From JBLIOB01 sp047639575 (lineage in GTDB: Bacteria; Bacteroidota; Bacteroidia; Flavobacteriales_D; Parvicellaceae), in assembly GCA_047639575.1 (NCBI GenBank), contig JBLIOB010000237.1, positions 1 through 6,653 on the forward strand: a stretch of 6,653 nucleotides of DNA, in the 5' to 3' direction. A program made the position numbers and the translations under genes. The notes under the pieces were generated by a model. It was not told where the DNA came from, searched no databases, and worked only from the letters and a program-made list of their open reading frames with translations. The stretch's first letter is position 1. The number at the start of each line of letters is the position of its first letter. Shown one piece after another: positions 5,102-6,653 of this stretch.

Positions 5102-6653
5102 ATGTTAAGTAAAAAGAATCTATGGTTACTCATCATTCTAATGAGTCCGATTGTAATTTCTGCTCAGGATTTTCTTGGTATTAAACAAAGTGATTACGGT
5201 GGAATCTATAGCGTAGATGCCAACCCTGCTAACATAGCAGACAGCCGTTATCTTTTTGATATTAACCTTGGTGGTTTTAGTACCTCAGCCTATAATAATT
5301 ACATGAGTATGCAGGGGTCTGATCTAAAAGGGCAGCTTACCGGCCTATTAGACACCAATCAAACTACAATTTTCGATGATCCTGATTTTTTAACCAAGTT
5401 TGTTACTAGAGACTTAACAAATGAGAACAACCGAGTTTTTATCGCCAACGAAATTTATGGTCCTTCTTTCATGTTCGGCCTTAAAGGCGGAACGATCGGT
5501 ATTGGAATGTCATCTAAAGTGAGGAACATTATCAACGTTGATGGCATAGGATCCACGGCTGCCCAATTAATTTACAGCGGGTTGGAAGACACCTTGCTTC
5601 ATTTTGATCCAACAAGTGGAATTCAGCCGTTCACAAATGAATACGTAAATGCACAAGCAATGACTTGGGCAGAATGGGGTGTGAATTTTGGAATGGTTGC
5701 AGTTGATAAAGGTGAACATTTCTTCAAATGGGGAGCTAGGGTTTTCCTTATTCAAGGGCTTCAAGCTTCGTACATGTATATGAAGAATGTTGAATTCCTT
5801 TCTCATACGGATTCTACAATTTCAGTATTTAACTCCCATGTAAATTACGGTCATTCCAACAACTATGAAATAGTGGAAGATGGTAATGGAGAGCTACAAG
5901 TAAATTACTTCCCATTTACTTCTAAAAAAGGATTCGGATTAGATTTTGGAGGGGTATATGAATGGCGTCCAAATCATGAAGAATACCGATACGACATGGA
6001 TGGTGAAACCAACTTATGGCGAAGAGACCAAAACAAATATAAAGTAAGAGCAGAGCTTTCTGTAAAAGATATCGGAAGAGTAAATTTTGATAAAGGTACT
6101 ACTGGAGGCGATTTCTTAGCAGATGTAGATGTTTGGAATTTACATTCATTTGACGGGGTAGGTGGACCTGATGCTATATTGGAAATTGATAGTATTCTGA
6201 ACTCTACTTTTGGAACAGCAAATAGCAACGAATCTTCTTTTAAAATGAATCTACCGACTACGATTCGAATATCAGGAGATTATCACATCTGGCATGATCT
6301 ATACTTGAATGCTGAAGCATTTTTCTCCCTTCAGTTTAAGAAAGATGAAACGAAAATTCACAACGTTTCCAAATATGCAATTACTGCTAGATATGATCAC
6401 AAATGGGGTGGAATTGCGATTCCGGTTTCTTATGGGAAGTTGTCAGGACTTAGAGTGGGTACAGGCCTAAGAGCCGGGCCCTTCATGTTTGGCACTTCAG
6501 ATTTAAGTCTTCTATTTAAGAAAGGGAAAGTCAATGGTCTTGACTTGTATTTTGGTGTTCATGCTGGTGTTCCAATTACTAAGGTTAAGGATAAAGATGA
6601 AGACAAAGTATCTGATAAAGTAGAAAAGAAACACAGAAAAGAACTTCGAAAAG
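5102..6653 (+). CDS. DUF5723-like outer-membrane protein, 3' end outside the window
   Basis: The frame is open from ATG at 5102-5104 for 517 codons with no stop before the edge. Residues 1-22 are a signal peptide (hydrophobic core, ending VISAQ), which fixes the start; no Shine-Dalgarno sequence is present. The mature N-terminus SDYGGIYSVDANPANIADSR (30-49), then INLGGFSTSAYNN, is the signature of a large Bacteroidota family (DUF5723) of predicted outer-membrane beta-barrels. Later strands alternate and are rich in Gly and aromatics, for example GFGLDFGGVYEW, a KYKVRAELSVKDIG strand, and the GLRVGTGLRAGPFMFG / GLDLYFGVHAG pair typical of the family's end. The last 25 visible residues (493-517) switch to a K/E/D-rich stretch (TKVKDKDEDKVSDKVEKKHR), so the barrel seems complete and a charged linker begins. 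Some related proteins continue into an OmpA-like domain; whether this one does cannot be seen. Function is unknown. Confidence 0.8.
   Translation, partial: MLSKKNLWLLIILMSPIVISAQDFLGIKQSDYGGIYSVDANPANIADSRYLFDINLGGFSTSAYNNYMSMQGSDLKGQLTGLLDTNQTTIFDDPDFLTKFVTRDLTNENNRVFIANEIYGPSFMFGLKGGTIGIGMSSKVRNIINVDGIGSTAAQLIYSGLEDTLLHFDPTSGIQPFTNEYVNAQAMTWAEWGVNFGMVAVDKGEHFFKWGARVFLIQGLQASYMYMKNVEFLSHTDSTISVFNSHVNYGHSNNYEIVEDGNGELQVNYFPFTSKKGFGLDFGGVYEWRPNHEEYRYDMDGETNLWRRDQNKYKVRAELSVKDIGRVNFDKGTTGGDFLADVDVWNLHSFDGVGGPDAILEIDSILNSTFGTANSNESSFKMNLPTTIRISGDYHIWHDLYLNAEAFFSLQFKKDETKIHNVSKYAITARYDHKWGGIAIPVSYGKLSGLRVGTGLRAGPFMFGTSDLSLLFKKGKVNGLDLYFGVHAGVPITKVKDKDEDKVSDKVEKKHRKELRK

Overview
The window looks like a chromosomal segment of a Bacteroidota bacterium, most likely a marine or freshwater member of Flavobacteriales. 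The base composition is AT-rich. Start codons lack Shine-Dalgarno sequences at a useful distance. Several TAnnTTTG-like -7 boxes lie just upstream of genes. The protein families seen (an OmpA-domain lipid-free envelope protein, a PorT-like beta-barrel, an OmpH/Skp chaperone, a DUF5723-type outer-membrane protein) are typical of this phylum. The species cannot be fixed from the sequence.

Layout. (1) Positions 1-841, minus strand: the N-terminal 280 codons of a secreted endonuclease/exonuclease/phosphatase-fold protein that best resembles bacterial sphingomyelinase C, preceded by about 155 residues of unassigned beta-rich sequence; it runs off the left edge. (2) 928-2169, plus: an exported three-part protein ending in an OmpA-like peptidoglycan-binding domain, divergent from gene 1. 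(3) 2278-3345, plus: an exported protein of unknown function built from two diverged copies of one domain. (4) 3369-3869, minus: an OmpH/Skp-type periplasmic chaperone, convergent with gene 3. (5) 4088-4786, plus: a PorT-like outer-membrane beta-barrel, divergent from gene 4. (6) 5102-6653, plus: a DUF5723-like outer-membrane protein that runs off the right edge. The two non-coding stretches of note are 3870-4087 (several perfect palindromes between divergent genes) and 4787-5101 (a possible terminator, a 10-bp palindrome and an extended hairpin).

All six genes encode proteins with N-terminal signal peptides, so this is a cell-envelope and secretion neighbourhood. The genes change direction four times and each seems to have its own upstream region, so they do not form one operon. 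The Skp-like chaperone could serve the outer-membrane barrels beside it, but that is inference from function and proximity only. I see no mobile elements, CRISPR arrays, tRNA or rRNA genes. No clear new multi-gene system is evident; the most unusual items are the domain composition of gene 1, the internal duplication in gene 3, the altered peptidoglycan-binding residue in gene 2, and near-leaderless promoter-start modules shared by genes 2 and 3.
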